Of a stretch of 38,687 nt of DNA, positions 16,186 through 24,263 are shown piece after piece. Numbering within the stretch: position 1 is the stretch's first letter; the number at the start of each line of letters is the position of its first letter. The stretch comes from Lachnospiraceae bacterium (GTDB taxonomy: Bacteria; Bacillota; Clostridia; Lachnospirales; Lachnospiraceae). The stretch is from contig JAILAD010000010.1 of the NCBI GenBank assembly GCA_024681795.1, positions 1-38,687 on the forward strand, given 5' to 3'. The notes beneath the pieces are model-generated. The model saw only the letters and a list, made by a program, of their open reading frames with translations, had not been told where the DNA came from and ran no database searches. The translations under genes were made by a program, and so were the position numbers.

Positions 16186-17243
16186 ATTAACTCCAGGTAC
16201 TTCCTCGGCTTCGTATTCCCGGCAGCCGGATCGATGGTCGGCGAAGTATTGTTCATTGCGATATTCAGCCAGTTCTTCGCATATACATAATCCCCGAGTT
16301 CGTAATACGCGATGCCTACCTCCAGGCAGACTTCGGAACACGGACCGGTTATCATCGAAGTCATGGCAACCTCGTAAAGCGATTTCATATTTCCTTCGAC
16401 TCTGGCAATCTTCGCAAGTACGCAAAGCGCCTCACGGTACATATTCCACTCAGTGTTGGAGATATCCTCGGCAGGTGCATCATTGTCCGCACGCTGAACC
16501 TCCGTCTCCCAAAGTGTGGCTTTATCCTTTTTCTTACGGTTATTTAAATCATCATCCGAGGTGAGATTTAATGTGGTGGACTCCACAAAACCCAGGAAAT
16601 AATCCTTCGAGCGAAGGAGTTCCTCCTTGCTTCCGGTCATGTAAAGATCCCTTGCATAAAGCCCGTGAAGCTTCGGCGAGAGCGTGCCGCCGCGGTTTAT
16701 AACCTTCTCGTAAATTGCGCAGTCCCTGCCGATATGCGACTGGCTCGGAAGGTGGCGGATACAGATGTCGCTGTCAAAAACCGTCGGTTCAAGCCGCATG
16801 CTTTCATGTACCGGGTCAATCCAGGTCCAGCTGCGAAGCCTTTTGAAAAGCTTCGGCCGGTACTCCTTCTCAAAGCCGTTCGCCTCATTAAAATCAAGCG
16901 GCGTTAAGTACCACATTTTTACGATTTCGTATTTCGGATCGAGATACCCTTTCAGGACACGGAACTTCTCCATGTTTTCGGCATCGAGCACCTCGTCGGC
17001 GTCCACCGTATAGATATAGTCCTTCGTGCATTTGGAAAATGCAAAATTTCTTGCGGCCGCGAAATCGCTGACCCACTCAAAATCGTAGACATCATCGGTA
17101 TATTCCCAGGCAATATCCTTTGTTTTATCCGTGGAGCCGGTATCCACAATCACGAGTTCGTCGTAGAGTCCGGTCAGGGAATCAAGACAACGCCGTAAGA
17201 GTTTCTCTTCGTTTTTTACTATCATGCATACAGATATTTCCAT
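16176..17243 (-). CDS. Family 2 glycosyltransferase with TPR-like C-terminus
   Basis: The 355-residue protein begins ISVCMIVKNEEKLLRRCLDS, the hallmark of GT2 (GT-A fold) enzymes. VDTGSTDKT (33-41) and the metal-binding DAD (D81-D83) are present. The C-terminal part (~240-350) is helical, with TPR-like helices (VCLEVGIAYYELGDYVYAKNWL). Such enzymes transfer sugars to surface polysaccharides or proteins; donor and acceptor are unknown. The ribosome site is GAGGGGGG just upstream of ATG. The last residues, IGA, and the TGA stop are encoded by a family 2 repeat, so the original C-terminus may have been slightly different. Confidence 0.87.
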   Translation of the reverse strand: MEISVCMIVKNEEKLLRRCLDSLTGLYDELVIVDTGSTDKTKDIAWEYTDDVYDFEWVSDFAAARNFAFSKCTKDYIYTVDADEVLDAENMEKFRVLKGYLDPKYEIVKMWYLTPLDFNEANGFEKEYRPKLFKRLRSWTWIDPVHESMRLEPTVFDSDICIRHLPSQSHIGRDCAIYEKVINRGGTLSPKLHGLYARDLYMTGSKEELLRSKDYFLGFVESTTLNLTSDDDLNNRKKKDKATLWETEVQRADNDAPAEDISNTEWNMYREALCVLAKIARVEGNMKSLYEVAMTSMITGPCSEVCLEVGIAYYELGDYVYAKNWLNIAMNNTSPTIDPAAGNTKPRKYLELIGA

Positions 17244-17285
17244 GCCGTATCCCCCCTCTTTACTAAAAAATGTAACCCTGTAAAA

Positions 17286-17319
17286 ATTGTATCATTTTTT
17301 ATGCGAAAAAGAAAGTCAA
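17286..17319 (-). promoter_or_regulatory. Candidate promoter for the GT2 gene
   Basis: The minus strand has an extended -10 box TGATACAAT (17294-17286). A TTGACT (17319-17314) lies upstream at 22 bases, too far for a standard pair, so activity would rest on the extended -10 element. Confidence 0.4.
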
Positions 17320-17431
17320 GCCTATATTTTCCAAAGATTGTCCGATATAATATTAATGGGTGAAAATTGCGTGCGGCAGTGCCCGCTGCACCGGTAACCG
17401 GAGAAGAAAGAGAATTAACGGAGAATAAAAT

Positions 17432-20400
17432 ATGGCATTTACACACCTGCATGTTCATACGGAGTACAGTCTTCTGGACGGCTCCAACAAAGTAAAAGAA
17501 TACGTAAAACGGTTAAAGGAACTTGGAATGACGCATGGTGCCATCACGGACCACGGCGTCATGTTTGGCTGTATCGAATTTTATAAAGAAGCACTGAAAG
17601 AGGGCATCACGCCGATTCTCGGCTGTGAGGTTTATGTTGCGCCCAATTCCCGGTTTGACAAGGAACTGACCGGCGGCGAGGACCGGTATAATCATTTGAT
17701 TCTCCTTGCTGAGAACAACACGGGCTATCACAATCTTATGAAAATCGTCTCCCGCGGTTTCACGGAAGGCTTTTATTACAAGCCACGCGTGGACGTTGAG
17801 GTGCTGAGGGAATATCATGAGGGCTTAATCTGCCTTTCCGCCTGCCTTGCCGGCGAGGTGCAAAAATACCTGGCGCGGGGATTTTATGACGAGGCAAAAA
17901 AATCGGCGCTGAAGCATTATGCGATTTTCGGCGAGGGGAACTATTTCCTGGAACTTCAGGATCACGGAATTCCGGAACAGCAGACCGTCAACGCAGGCCT
18001 GGTGCGGCTTTCCGAGGAGTTAAACATCCCGCTGGTCTGCACGAATGACGTGCATTATACCTATGCGGACGATGTGGAAGCGCATGATATTTTACTTTGC
18101 ATCCAGACCGGAAAGAAGGTTTCGGATACGGACCGCATGCGCTACGAGGGCGGACAGTTTTACTTAAAATCCGAGGACGAGATGCGCACCCTTTTCTCCT
18201 TCGCACCCGAGGCAATCGAGAATACGAATAAAATTGCCGAAAGATGCAGGGTCGAAATCAAATTTCATGAGACAAAAATCCCTCATTTCGATGTACCGGA
18301 AGGATACGATTCCAAGTCCTACCTTTTGGAACTATGCGAAAAAGGCTTTCGGGAGCATTACCCGGATGATGACGGAACACTGCATGAACGCATGATGTAC
18401 GAGATTTCCGTTATTGAGAAAATGGGATACCTGGACTATTTCCTGATTGTCTGGGATTTTATCAACTATGCAAAAGAAAACGGAATTGCAGTCGGACCGG
18501 GGCGAGGCTCCGCTGCCGGCAGTCTGGTTTCGTATTGCCTGCATATTACGGACATCGATCCGGTCCGGTTTGAACTGCTCTTTGAACGGTTCTTAAATCC
18601 GGAGCGTGTTTCCATGCCCGATATCGACGTGGATTTCTGCGTGGAACGGAGACAGGAAGTCATCGACTACGTGCACCGCAAATACGGTGAGTCAAACGTG
18701 GCGCAGATTGTAACCTTCGGAACCCTTCAGGCAAGAGGTGTCATCCGTGATGTGGCAAGAGTACTGGATATGCCGTATAACGTGGCGGATCAGATCGCAA
18801 AGCAGGTCCCGATGGAACTGAACATGACCTTAAACAAAGCGCTTTTGATGAACCCGGCGCTTCGCGAAATCTACGACGGCGATCCACAGATTCATTATCT
18901 GATTGATATGGCGAAACGTCTGGAAGGTCTGCCGAGACACACCGGCATGCATGCGGCAGGCGTACTCATTTCCCCGAAACCGGTCGAGGAATTCGTGCCG
19001 CTTAACCTCGGCGGCGACGGCGCGATAACGACGCAGTACACCATGACCACCCTCGAGGAACTGGGACTTTTGAAAATGGACTTCCTGGGACTTCGAAACC
19101 TTACCGTAATTCAGAATGCAGAGCGCAGCATTTCCAAAAAACTCGGCCGGGAATTTTCCGTGAAAGAAATCGATTACGATGATCCGAAGGTATATGCCTA
19201 TATCGGTACGGGCGCTACGGACGGCGTTTTCCAGCTCGAGAGCGCCGGAATGAAAAGCTTCATGAAGGAACTCCGCCCGACTTCCCTGGAGGAAGTCACA
19301 GCCGGAATTTCCCTGTACAGACCGGGGCCCATGGATTTTATTCCGCAGTATATCGCGGGAAAGGCGGCACCGGAGAAAGTGCAGTATTTATGCCCGCAGC
19401 TCGAGCCGATTCTTGCACCGACCTACGGCTGTATCGTATATCAGGAGCAGGTTATGCGAATCGTGCGTGACCTTGCAGGTTACACGCTCGGTCGTTCCGA
19501 CGAGGTACGGCGTGCCATGTCCAAGAAAAAGAAGCATGTCATGGAAGAGGAACGTCAGAATTTCGTGTACGGCAATAAAGAGCTCGGCATTCCGGGCTGC
19601 GCCGGGAACGGAATCGATGCCGCAATCGGCAACATGATTTACGACCAGATGATTACGTTTGCGGAATATGCGTTCAACAAATCCCACGCAGCCGCATACG
19701 CGGTGGTGTCATATCAGACTGCATATCTGAAATTTTATTATCCCGTGGAGTATATGGCGGCGCTGATTTCCTCCGTCATCAGCAACTCCGGAAAAGTATC
19801 GGAATACATTATGACCTGCCGGTCCATGAACATTAAGATGCTCTCGCCCGACATTAACGAGGGGGATGCGGATTTTACCGTAAAGGACGACTCCATCCGT
19901 TATTCCCTGACGGCGATAAAAAATGTCGGCCGGCCGATTATCGATGCCATCGTGGAGGAGAGAAACGAGAAGGGACTCTTTACTTCGATTCAGAATTTCG
20001 TGGAACGCATGAGCGCAAGGGAGGACAATCCCGTCAACAAGCGTGCGATGGAAAATTTCATCAAGGCCGGATGTTTTGATTCCCTGGGCGGAAACCGCAG
20101 GCAGTACATGCAGATTTACCAGGTGCTGATGGACCGCGTTGCCAAAGACCGGAAGGGCAGGCTGGAAGGGCAGATGTCGATTTTTGATATGGGAAGCGAG
20201 GAAGAGAAGAAAAATCTCGAGATTCCGCTGCCGGAGGTTGAGGAATTTGAAAAAGCACAGCTTCTCGCATTTGAAAAAGAGGTGCTTGGAATCTATGTAA
20301 GCGGGCATCCGCTGGAGGCTTATCAGGACCTCTGGAAAAAGAAGATTACGAACGTGGCGGCGGATTTTTATCTCGATGAAGAGACGAATGCGTCAATTGT

Positions 20401-20893
20401 CGAGGACGATGCGAAGGCAACCGTGGGCGGAATGATTGTAGAAAAGAGCGTAAAATACACGCACAACAACAAAGCCATGGCGTTTGTCACGCTGGAGGAT
20501 CTGTCGGGAACCGTGGAAGTGATTGTATTTTCCAGGCAGTTCGAACGGTATGCGAACATGCTGAATGAGGATGCTGCGATTTTTGTTACCGGAAGGGTAA
20601 GTTCCGAGGAAAATAAGAGTTCAAAACTGATTGCGGAGACGATTACACCGTTTGAGGCTTCCGCAAAATGCTTCTGGATAAAGTATTTAAACCGCGCGGA
20701 GTACGAGGAAAAAAACGCGGAAGTGACGGAGGTTTTAAATGCCTCCGACGGAAAAGACACCGTAAAACTGTATCTTGCAGAGGAAAAGCAGCTAAAGACG
20801 CTGCCGCCTTCGAGAAACGTCTGTGCCGGAGAGGAACTGCAGGCGAAGATAGAGGAAATTCTTGGCGAGGGCAGGGCAAAGATTACGTGGTGA
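17432..20893 (+). CDS. dnaE: DNA polymerase III subunit alpha, DnaE type
   Basis: This 1153-residue replicative-type polymerase has an N-terminal PHP domain (HLHVHTEYSLLDG at the start, ITDHGVM at ~38). The catalytic palm contains PDIDVDF (D397 and D399) and the third acidic residue in MDFLGLRNL (D550). A tandem helix-hairpin-helix region and a C-terminal OB-fold domain (~985-1080) follow. Length and order fit DnaE1 rather than PolC, which would carry an inserted exonuclease. In Firmicutes DnaE usually extends primers and PolC does bulk synthesis. GGAG lies 8 bases before ATG. TATAAT at 17346-17351 is a possible -10 box without a clear -35. Three 12-bp tandem units and family 2 repeats begin right after the stop. 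Confidence 0.96.
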   Translation: MAFTHLHVHTEYSLLDGSNKVKEYVKRLKELGMTHGAITDHGVMFGCIEFYKEALKEGITPILGCEVYVAPNSRFDKELTGGEDRYNHLILLAENNTGYHNLMKIVSRGFTEGFYYKPRVDVEVLREYHEGLICLSACLAGEVQKYLARGFYDEAKKSALKHYAIFGEGNYFLELQDHGIPEQQTVNAGLVRLSEELNIPLVCTNDVHYTYADDVEAHDILLCIQTGKKVSDTDRMRYEGGQFYLKSEDEMRTLFSFAPEAIENTNKIAERCRVEIKFHETKIPHFDVPEGYDSKSYLLELCEKGFREHYPDDDGTLHERMMYEISVIEKMGYLDYFLIVWDFINYAKENGIAVGPGRGSAAGSLVSYCLHITDIDPVRFELLFERFLNPERVSMPDIDVDFCVERRQEVIDYVHRKYGESNVAQIVTFGTLQARGVIRDVARVLDMPYNVADQIAKQVPMELNMTLNKALLMNPALREIYDGDPQIHYLIDMAKRLEGLPRHTGMHAAGVLISPKPVEEFVPLNLGGDGAITTQYTMTTLEELGLLKMDFLGLRNLTVIQNAERSISKKLGREFSVKEIDYDDPKVYAYIGTGATDGVFQLESAGMKSFMKELRPTSLEEVTAGISLYRPGPMDFIPQYIAGKAAPEKVQYLCPQLEPILAPTYGCIVYQEQVMRIVRDLAGYTLGRSDEVRRAMSKKKKHVMEEERQNFVYGNKELGIPGCAGNGIDAAIGNMIYDQMITFAEYAFNKSHAAAYAVVSYQTAYLKFYYPVEYMAALISSVISNSGKVSEYIMTCRSMNIKMLSPDINEGDADFTVKDDSIRYSLTAIKNVGRPIIDAIVEERNEKGLFTSIQNFVERMSAREDNPVNKRAMENFIKAGCFDSLGGNRRQYMQIYQVLMDRVAKDRKGRLEGQMSIFDMGSEEEKKNLEIPLPEVEEFEKAQLLAFEKEVLGIYVSGHPLEAYQDLWKKKITNVAADFYLDEETNASIVEDDAKATVGGMIVEKSVKYTHNNKAMAFVTLEDLSGTVEVIVFSRQFERYANMLNEDAAIFVTGRVSSEENKSSKLIAETITPFEASAKCFWIKYLNRAEYEEKNAEVTEVLNASDGKDTVKLYLAEEKQLKTLPPSRNVCAGEELQAKIEEILGEGRAKITW

Positions 20894-20968
20894 GTTAACG
20901 GGGCTGTTAATGGGGCTGTTAATGGTGTCAGGTACCATTACAAAGTTAATGGGGTCAGGCACTGTTAC
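20894..20968. repeat. 12-bp tandem units running into family 2 repeats
   Basis: GTTAACGGGGCT (20894), GTTAATGGGGCT (20906) and GTTAATGGTGTC (20918) form three head-to-tail 12-bp units. The third is the left arm of a family 2 copy (20919-20941); another copy follows at 20946-20968. The first unit starts immediately after the dnaE stop codon. Confidence 0.8.
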
Positions 20969-20994
20969 ATTCGTGGAAAAAACGGAAGGCATGG

Positions 20995-21023
20995 TACACA
21001 AAATTAACGGAATATGGTATGAT
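20995..21023 (+). promoter_or_regulatory. Candidate promoter for pfkA
   Basis: TACACA and TATGAT are separated by 17 bases. The leader of ~115 bases before pfkA holds a small 6-bp hairpin (TGATGT and ACATCA, near 21040). Confidence 0.45.
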
Positions 21024-21146
21024 AAAAGGTGTTTTTTGATGTTTTACATCAGGAAATAAAGGGCACGGAACCCAAAACGTGTTTGAACAGTCAGAAATAT
21101 GAAGAGTGATGCCGGATTCATTTCGGTTTCAAAAAGGAGTTAAGTT

Positions 21147-22115
21147 ATGTCAGACCAGATTAAAACAATCGGCGTGCTTACAAGCGGCGGTGATGCACCG
21201 GGAATGAATGCCGCAATTCGTGCGGTTGTAAGAAAAGCACTCAGCAACGGTGTTTCGGTAAAGGGAATCAAGCGCGGATACGCCGGATTGCTTGCGGAAG
21301 AGATTTTTGAAATGGGCCGCAGAGACGTTTCCGATACCATCCAGCGCGGCGGTACGATTCTCGGAACCGCAAGATGTCTCGAATTCAAGGAAGAAGAAGT
21401 GCAGGCACAGGCAGCGGAAATCTGCAAAAAGCACGGAATCGACGGTATCGTCGTAATCGGCGGAGACGGTTCCTACAGAGGTGCGCAGGCACTTGCCCGC
21501 CACGGAATCAATACCATCGGAATTCCGGGAACGATAGATCTTGACATCGCCTGCTCCGACTATACCATTGGTTTTGATACTGCGGTAAATACCGCTATGC
21601 AGGCAATAGATAAGGTCCGGGATACATCTTCTTCCCATGAAAGATGCTCCATCATCGAGGTTATGGGGCGTAACGCCGGCTACATTGCACTCTGGTGCGG
21701 CATTGCAAACGGTGCGGAGGATATTTTACTTCCCGAGACGTATGACTATAACGAGCAGAATATCATCAACAACATTATCCAGAACCGTAAAAAGGGAAAG
21801 AAACATCACATTATTATAAATGCGGAAGGTATCGGCCATTCGACTTCGATGGCGCGTCGTATTGAGGCGGCAACCGGAATTGAGACGAGGGCTACCATTT
21901 TGGGATACATGCAGCGCGGCGGATCACCGACCTGCAAGGACCGCTACTATGCTTCCATCATGGGTGCGTATGCGGCTGATATTTTATGTGAAGGCAAGTC
22001 CAACCGTGTGGTTGCATACCGTCACGGCGAGTTTACGGACTTCGATATCGAGGAAGCATTAAATATGGAAAAGAAAATCCCCGAATATCAGTATCTTGTC
22101 AGCAAGACAATCTGA
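21147..22115 (+). CDS. pfkA: ATP-dependent 6-phosphofructokinase
   Basis: It phosphorylates fructose 6-phosphate to the 1,6-bisphosphate in glycolysis in the cytosol. The 322-residue length is typical. SGGDAPGMNAAIR (13-25), GGDGS (105-109), PGTID (127-131) and MGRNAGY (173-179) are the nucleotide- and substrate-binding motifs. GGDGS and PGTID, in place of GGDDS and PKTID, indicate ATP rather than pyrophosphate as phosphoryl donor. The family's usual TIDND is TIDLD here (L132), with both Asp residues kept. The ribosome site AAGGAG is 8 bases from ATG. The SpoU methyltransferase gene follows after ~70 bases. Confidence 0.95.
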   Translation: MSDQIKTIGVLTSGGDAPGMNAAIRAVVRKALSNGVSVKGIKRGYAGLLAEEIFEMGRRDVSDTIQRGGTILGTARCLEFKEEEVQAQAAEICKKHGIDGIVVIGGDGSYRGAQALARHGINTIGIPGTIDLDIACSDYTIGFDTAVNTAMQAIDKVRDTSSSHERCSIIEVMGRNAGYIALWCGIANGAEDILLPETYDYNEQNIINNIIQNRKKGKKHHIIINAEGIGHSTSMARRIEAATGIETRATILGYMQRGGSPTCKDRYYASIMGAYAADILCEGKSNRVVAYRHGEFTDFDIEEALNMEKKIPEYQYLVSKTI

Positions 22116-22187
22116 CCGGGTGGACCAGGGGGACGGGGTTGGTGGTTCATACTCCGCGAACCGGCAGACGGAAGAGGAAATTTGCAG

Positions 22188-23018
22188 ATGATTACATCCT
22201 TCAGCAACAGCAGAATTAAATTCATACGTGAACTGATGCTTCGCTCGAGAACCCGCAAGAAAGAGGGACTTTTTGTGGCGGAGGGCGTGAAGATGTTTCT
22301 GGAGGCTCCGGTTGAAGAGATTACGGAAGCTTACATTACCGAGCGTCTTTATACCAGACTCCGTTATGAAAAAGAGCTGCCGGGCAACTATGAAAAGTGC
22401 CGTGCAAAATTAAATGACGTTCCGTATGAAATTGTTTCGGACGAGATTTTTGCTAGAATCTCCGACACGGTTTCGCCGCAGGGTGTCATCAGCATTGTAA
22501 AGAAGCGGGAACGTTCGCTTGACGAGGTTCTGGGCGGCAGAAAAAATGCGCTTTACATTGTCCTTGAAAATCTTCAGGATCCCGGAAATCTTGGCACCAT
22601 CATGAGAACGGCGGAGGCTGCGGGTGTGGACAGCGTTATTTTGGGCGCAAATTGTGTGGATATGTACAATCCGAAGGTGGTCCGTTCCACAATGGGCGCA
22701 ATCTACAGAATGCCCTTTGCTTACGTGGAAAATGTCCGTGAGGCAATACATATCATGAAAGAGTCCGGAATTGAGACCTATGCCGCGACGCTCAGCGATA
22801 CGGCAAAGGCATACGACGAATATGATTATCATCCGGCGACGGCCTTTATAATAGGAAATGAAGGAAACGGGCTTACGGAGGAGGCAATCAGCCGGTCCGG
22901 AGCGCAGGTATATATTCCGATGCATGGAGAGGCGGAGTCTCTGAATGCTTCCATGGCGGCCGGGATTTTAATGTATGAGGCTTTCAGGCAGAGAAGAAAG
23001 CCGGAAATGCACAGATGA
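22188..23018 (+). CDS. SpoU/TrmH-family RNA 2'-O-methyltransferase
   Basis: This SAM-dependent enzyme methylates ribose 2'-OH groups in tRNA or rRNA. The N-terminal substrate-binding domain (about 1-95, with FVAEGVKMF) is followed by the SPOUT knot. Motif 1 is ENLQDPGNLGTIMRTA (about 127-142), motif 2 is VVRSTMGAIYRMP and motif 3 is IPMHGEAESLNASMAAG (about 243-259). The family includes RlmB, TrmH and TsnR; the exact target base cannot be told. A TTG at 22182 would add two residues; GAGG lies 10 bases before the ATG at 22188 and only 4 before the TTG, so I chose the ATG. Family 2 repeats separate it from proC. Confidence 0.88.
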   Translation: MITSFSNSRIKFIRELMLRSRTRKKEGLFVAEGVKMFLEAPVEEITEAYITERLYTRLRYEKELPGNYEKCRAKLNDVPYEIVSDEIFARISDTVSPQGVISIVKKRERSLDEVLGGRKNALYIVLENLQDPGNLGTIMRTAEAAGVDSVILGANCVDMYNPKVVRSTMGAIYRMPFAYVENVREAIHIMKESGIETYAATLSDTAKAYDEYDYHPATAFIIGNEGNGLTEEAISRSGAQVYIPMHGEAESLNASMAAGILMYEAFRQRRKPEMHR

Positions 23019-23038
23019 TGAAAATGACAGCAGAAAGT

Positions 23039-23089
23039 GTAATGGTGCCTGACCCCGTTACGAAATGTAATGGTGCCTGACCCCGTTAC
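23039..23089. repeat. Family 2 repeat pair before proC
   Basis: Two nearly identical 23-bp copies at 23039-23061 and 23067-23089 lie in the opposite orientation to the copies in the other three gaps (core TGCCTGACCCC). The second ends 5 bases before the AGGAGG of proC. Confidence 0.88.
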
Positions 23090-23106
23090 GATTTAGGAGG
23101 AAAAAA

Positions 23107-23901
23107 ATGAAAATAGGTTTTATCGGACTTGGAAATATGGCGAGAGCCATCATCGGCGGAATCATTGAAAAGGGCAATATCAAGCCCGGTGAAATTATCG
23201 GCTCCGATGTCTCTTTGGCAGCGGCGGAGAGTGCAAAAAAGGATTTTAAAATCAAAGTCTGCATGGAGAATGCCATGGTTGCGGAGCAGGCGGATGTTCT
23301 GATTCTTGCCGTAAAACCGCAGTATCTTGACTATTCGCTGGAAGGCGTGAAGCCCGTATTAAAGAAAGATGTCATCATTATATCCATTGTTGCAGGCAAG
23401 GATATCGCGTATCTGGAGGGATTGCTCGGCAAGACACACAGTATCGTCAGATGTATGCCGAATACGCCTGCATTAATCGGTGAGGCCTGTACGGCATTTA
23501 CGCCGAATGCAAAAGTAAGCGAGTCCCAGCTTGACATCGCGGCTGAACTGATCCGATGCTTCGGAAAGGCGATTCAGGTTCCCGAGTCCATGATGGATGC
23601 GGTAGTCGGCGTCAGCGGAAGCGCTCCGGCGTATGTATTTATGTTTATAGAAGCAATGGCTGACGGCGCAGTTGCGGAAGGCATGCCGAGAAAGATGGCA
23701 TATGAGTTTGCGGCGCAGGCAGTACTCGGAAGTGCGAAACTCATGATGGAAACCGGCAAACATCCCGGAGAACTTAAGGATATGGTATGTTCCCCGGCGG
23801 GCACCACGATTGAGGCCGTACGTGTTTTGGAGGAAGGCAATTTCAGGGCAACGGTTATGGATGCGGTAATCGAGTGTGCCGAGAAGTCAAAAATGCTGTA
23901 A
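23107..23901 (+). CDS. proC: Pyrroline-5-carboxylate reductase
   Basis: It catalyses the last step of proline synthesis, reducing pyrroline-5-carboxylate with NAD(P)H. The Rossmann N-terminus has GLGNMA (7-12). MPNTPALIGEA and the C-terminal dimerisation helix region with VSGSAPAYVFMFIEAMADGA and CSPAGTTIEAV are characteristic. The length of 264 residues is normal. A strong AGGAGG lies 6 bases before ATG, right after the family 2 repeats. No T-rich terminator follows directly; a hairpin and a terminator-like structure lie 130-220 bases on. Confidence 0.95.
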   Translation: MKIGFIGLGNMARAIIGGIIEKGNIKPGEIIGSDVSLAAAESAKKDFKIKVCMENAMVAEQADVLILAVKPQYLDYSLEGVKPVLKKDVIIISIVAGKDIAYLEGLLGKTHSIVRCMPNTPALIGEACTAFTPNAKVSESQLDIAAELIRCFGKAIQVPESMMDAVVGVSGSAPAYVFMFIEAMADGAVAEGMPRKMAYEFAAQAVLGSAKLMMETGKHPGELKDMVCSPAGTTIEAVRVLEEGNFRATVMDAVIECAEKSKML

Positions 23902-24030
23902 GACCGGAGCGTCCGGAAAAAACGACAAAGCTGAAAAAACCGGTTAAAAGTACAGAAATATCATGACGGAATGCCTGGAACGGGACAACTTATTGTGGAT
24001 TATATACAAAACAAGTGACGGATTTTCAGA

Positions 24031-24055
24031 TTGTTCCGTCATATCGACGGAACAA
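24031..24055. other. 10-bp inverted repeat, no T-run
   Basis: TTGTTCCGTC and GACGGAACAA flank ATATC. The stem is perfect, but neither side has a T-run, so it could be an operator or RNA hairpin rather than a standard terminator. Confidence 0.6.
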
Positions 24056-24082
24056 TAAAATAGAATAGTAAAAAAATGACAG

Positions 24083-24125
24083 ATACCATGTAAATTTTAA
24101 CTAATTTTTACATGGTATTTCTTTG
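24083..24125 (+). terminator. Terminator-like hairpin
   Basis: A 12-bp AT-rich stem (ATACCATGTAAA with TTTACATGGTAT) and a 12-base loop is followed by TTTCTTT. It may end proC transcription or insulate the next promoter. Confidence 0.6.
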
Positions 24126-24161
24126 TGTAAAGAGTAAAAATACTGATTTTTAGCGGAAAAT

Positions 24162-24190
24162 TTGACATTCCCCGGTTGATTTGATATTAT
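24162..24190 (+). promoter_or_regulatory. Strong sigma-A promoter for the wall hydrolase
   Basis: TTGACA (24162-24167), a 17-base spacer and TATTAT (24185-24190) form a near-consensus promoter about 75 bases before the start codon. Confidence 0.85.
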
Positions 24191-24195
24191 ACTTT

Positions 24196-24212
24196 TGTAA
24201 CAAAAATGTAAC
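24196..24212 (+). promoter_or_regulatory. Candidate WalR (YycF) binding site
   Basis: TGTAAC, AAAAA, TGTAAC fits the published WalR consensus of two TGT(A/T)A(A/T/C) hexamers with a 5-base gap. It lies across the expected transcription start, a position that would favour repression. The downstream gene is a cell wall hydrolase, the classic WalR target class. Confidence 0.65.
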
Positions 24213-24214
24213 AA

Positions 24215-24240
24215 TTTACATAATTTAGTAATTATGTAAA
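24215..24240 (+). promoter_or_regulatory. 11-bp inverted repeat in the 5' leader
   Basis: TTTACATAATT and AATTATGTAAA flank TAGT, giving a perfect 11-bp stem in the leader RNA, 12 bases before the TTGGAGG ribosome site. It may be an operator or an mRNA stabilising or translation-control hairpin. Confidence 0.65.
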
Positions 24241-24263
24241 GCAGATTTGTACTTGGAGGAATT

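Larger units (their letters stand above)
23902..24161. other. Gap between proC and the wall hydrolase gene, left part
   Basis: This is part of the only gene-free stretch over 300 bases (23902-24263). It holds two hairpins (24031-24055 and 24083-24118). The right part contains the promoter, WalR-like box and inverted repeat listed separately. No small ORF with a ribosome site was recognised. Confidence 0.6.

Noticed and set aside
22182-22187. TTG start for the SpoU methyltransferase
   Set aside because: The ribosome site would be only 4 bases away; the ATG two codons on has a better distance.
24000-24012. DnaA box (TGTGGATTA)
   Set aside because: One imperfect copy only, with no cluster and no origin context.
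24031-24055. Rho-independent terminator of proC
   Set aside because: The hairpin is good but no T-run follows on either strand, so it is listed as an inverted repeat.
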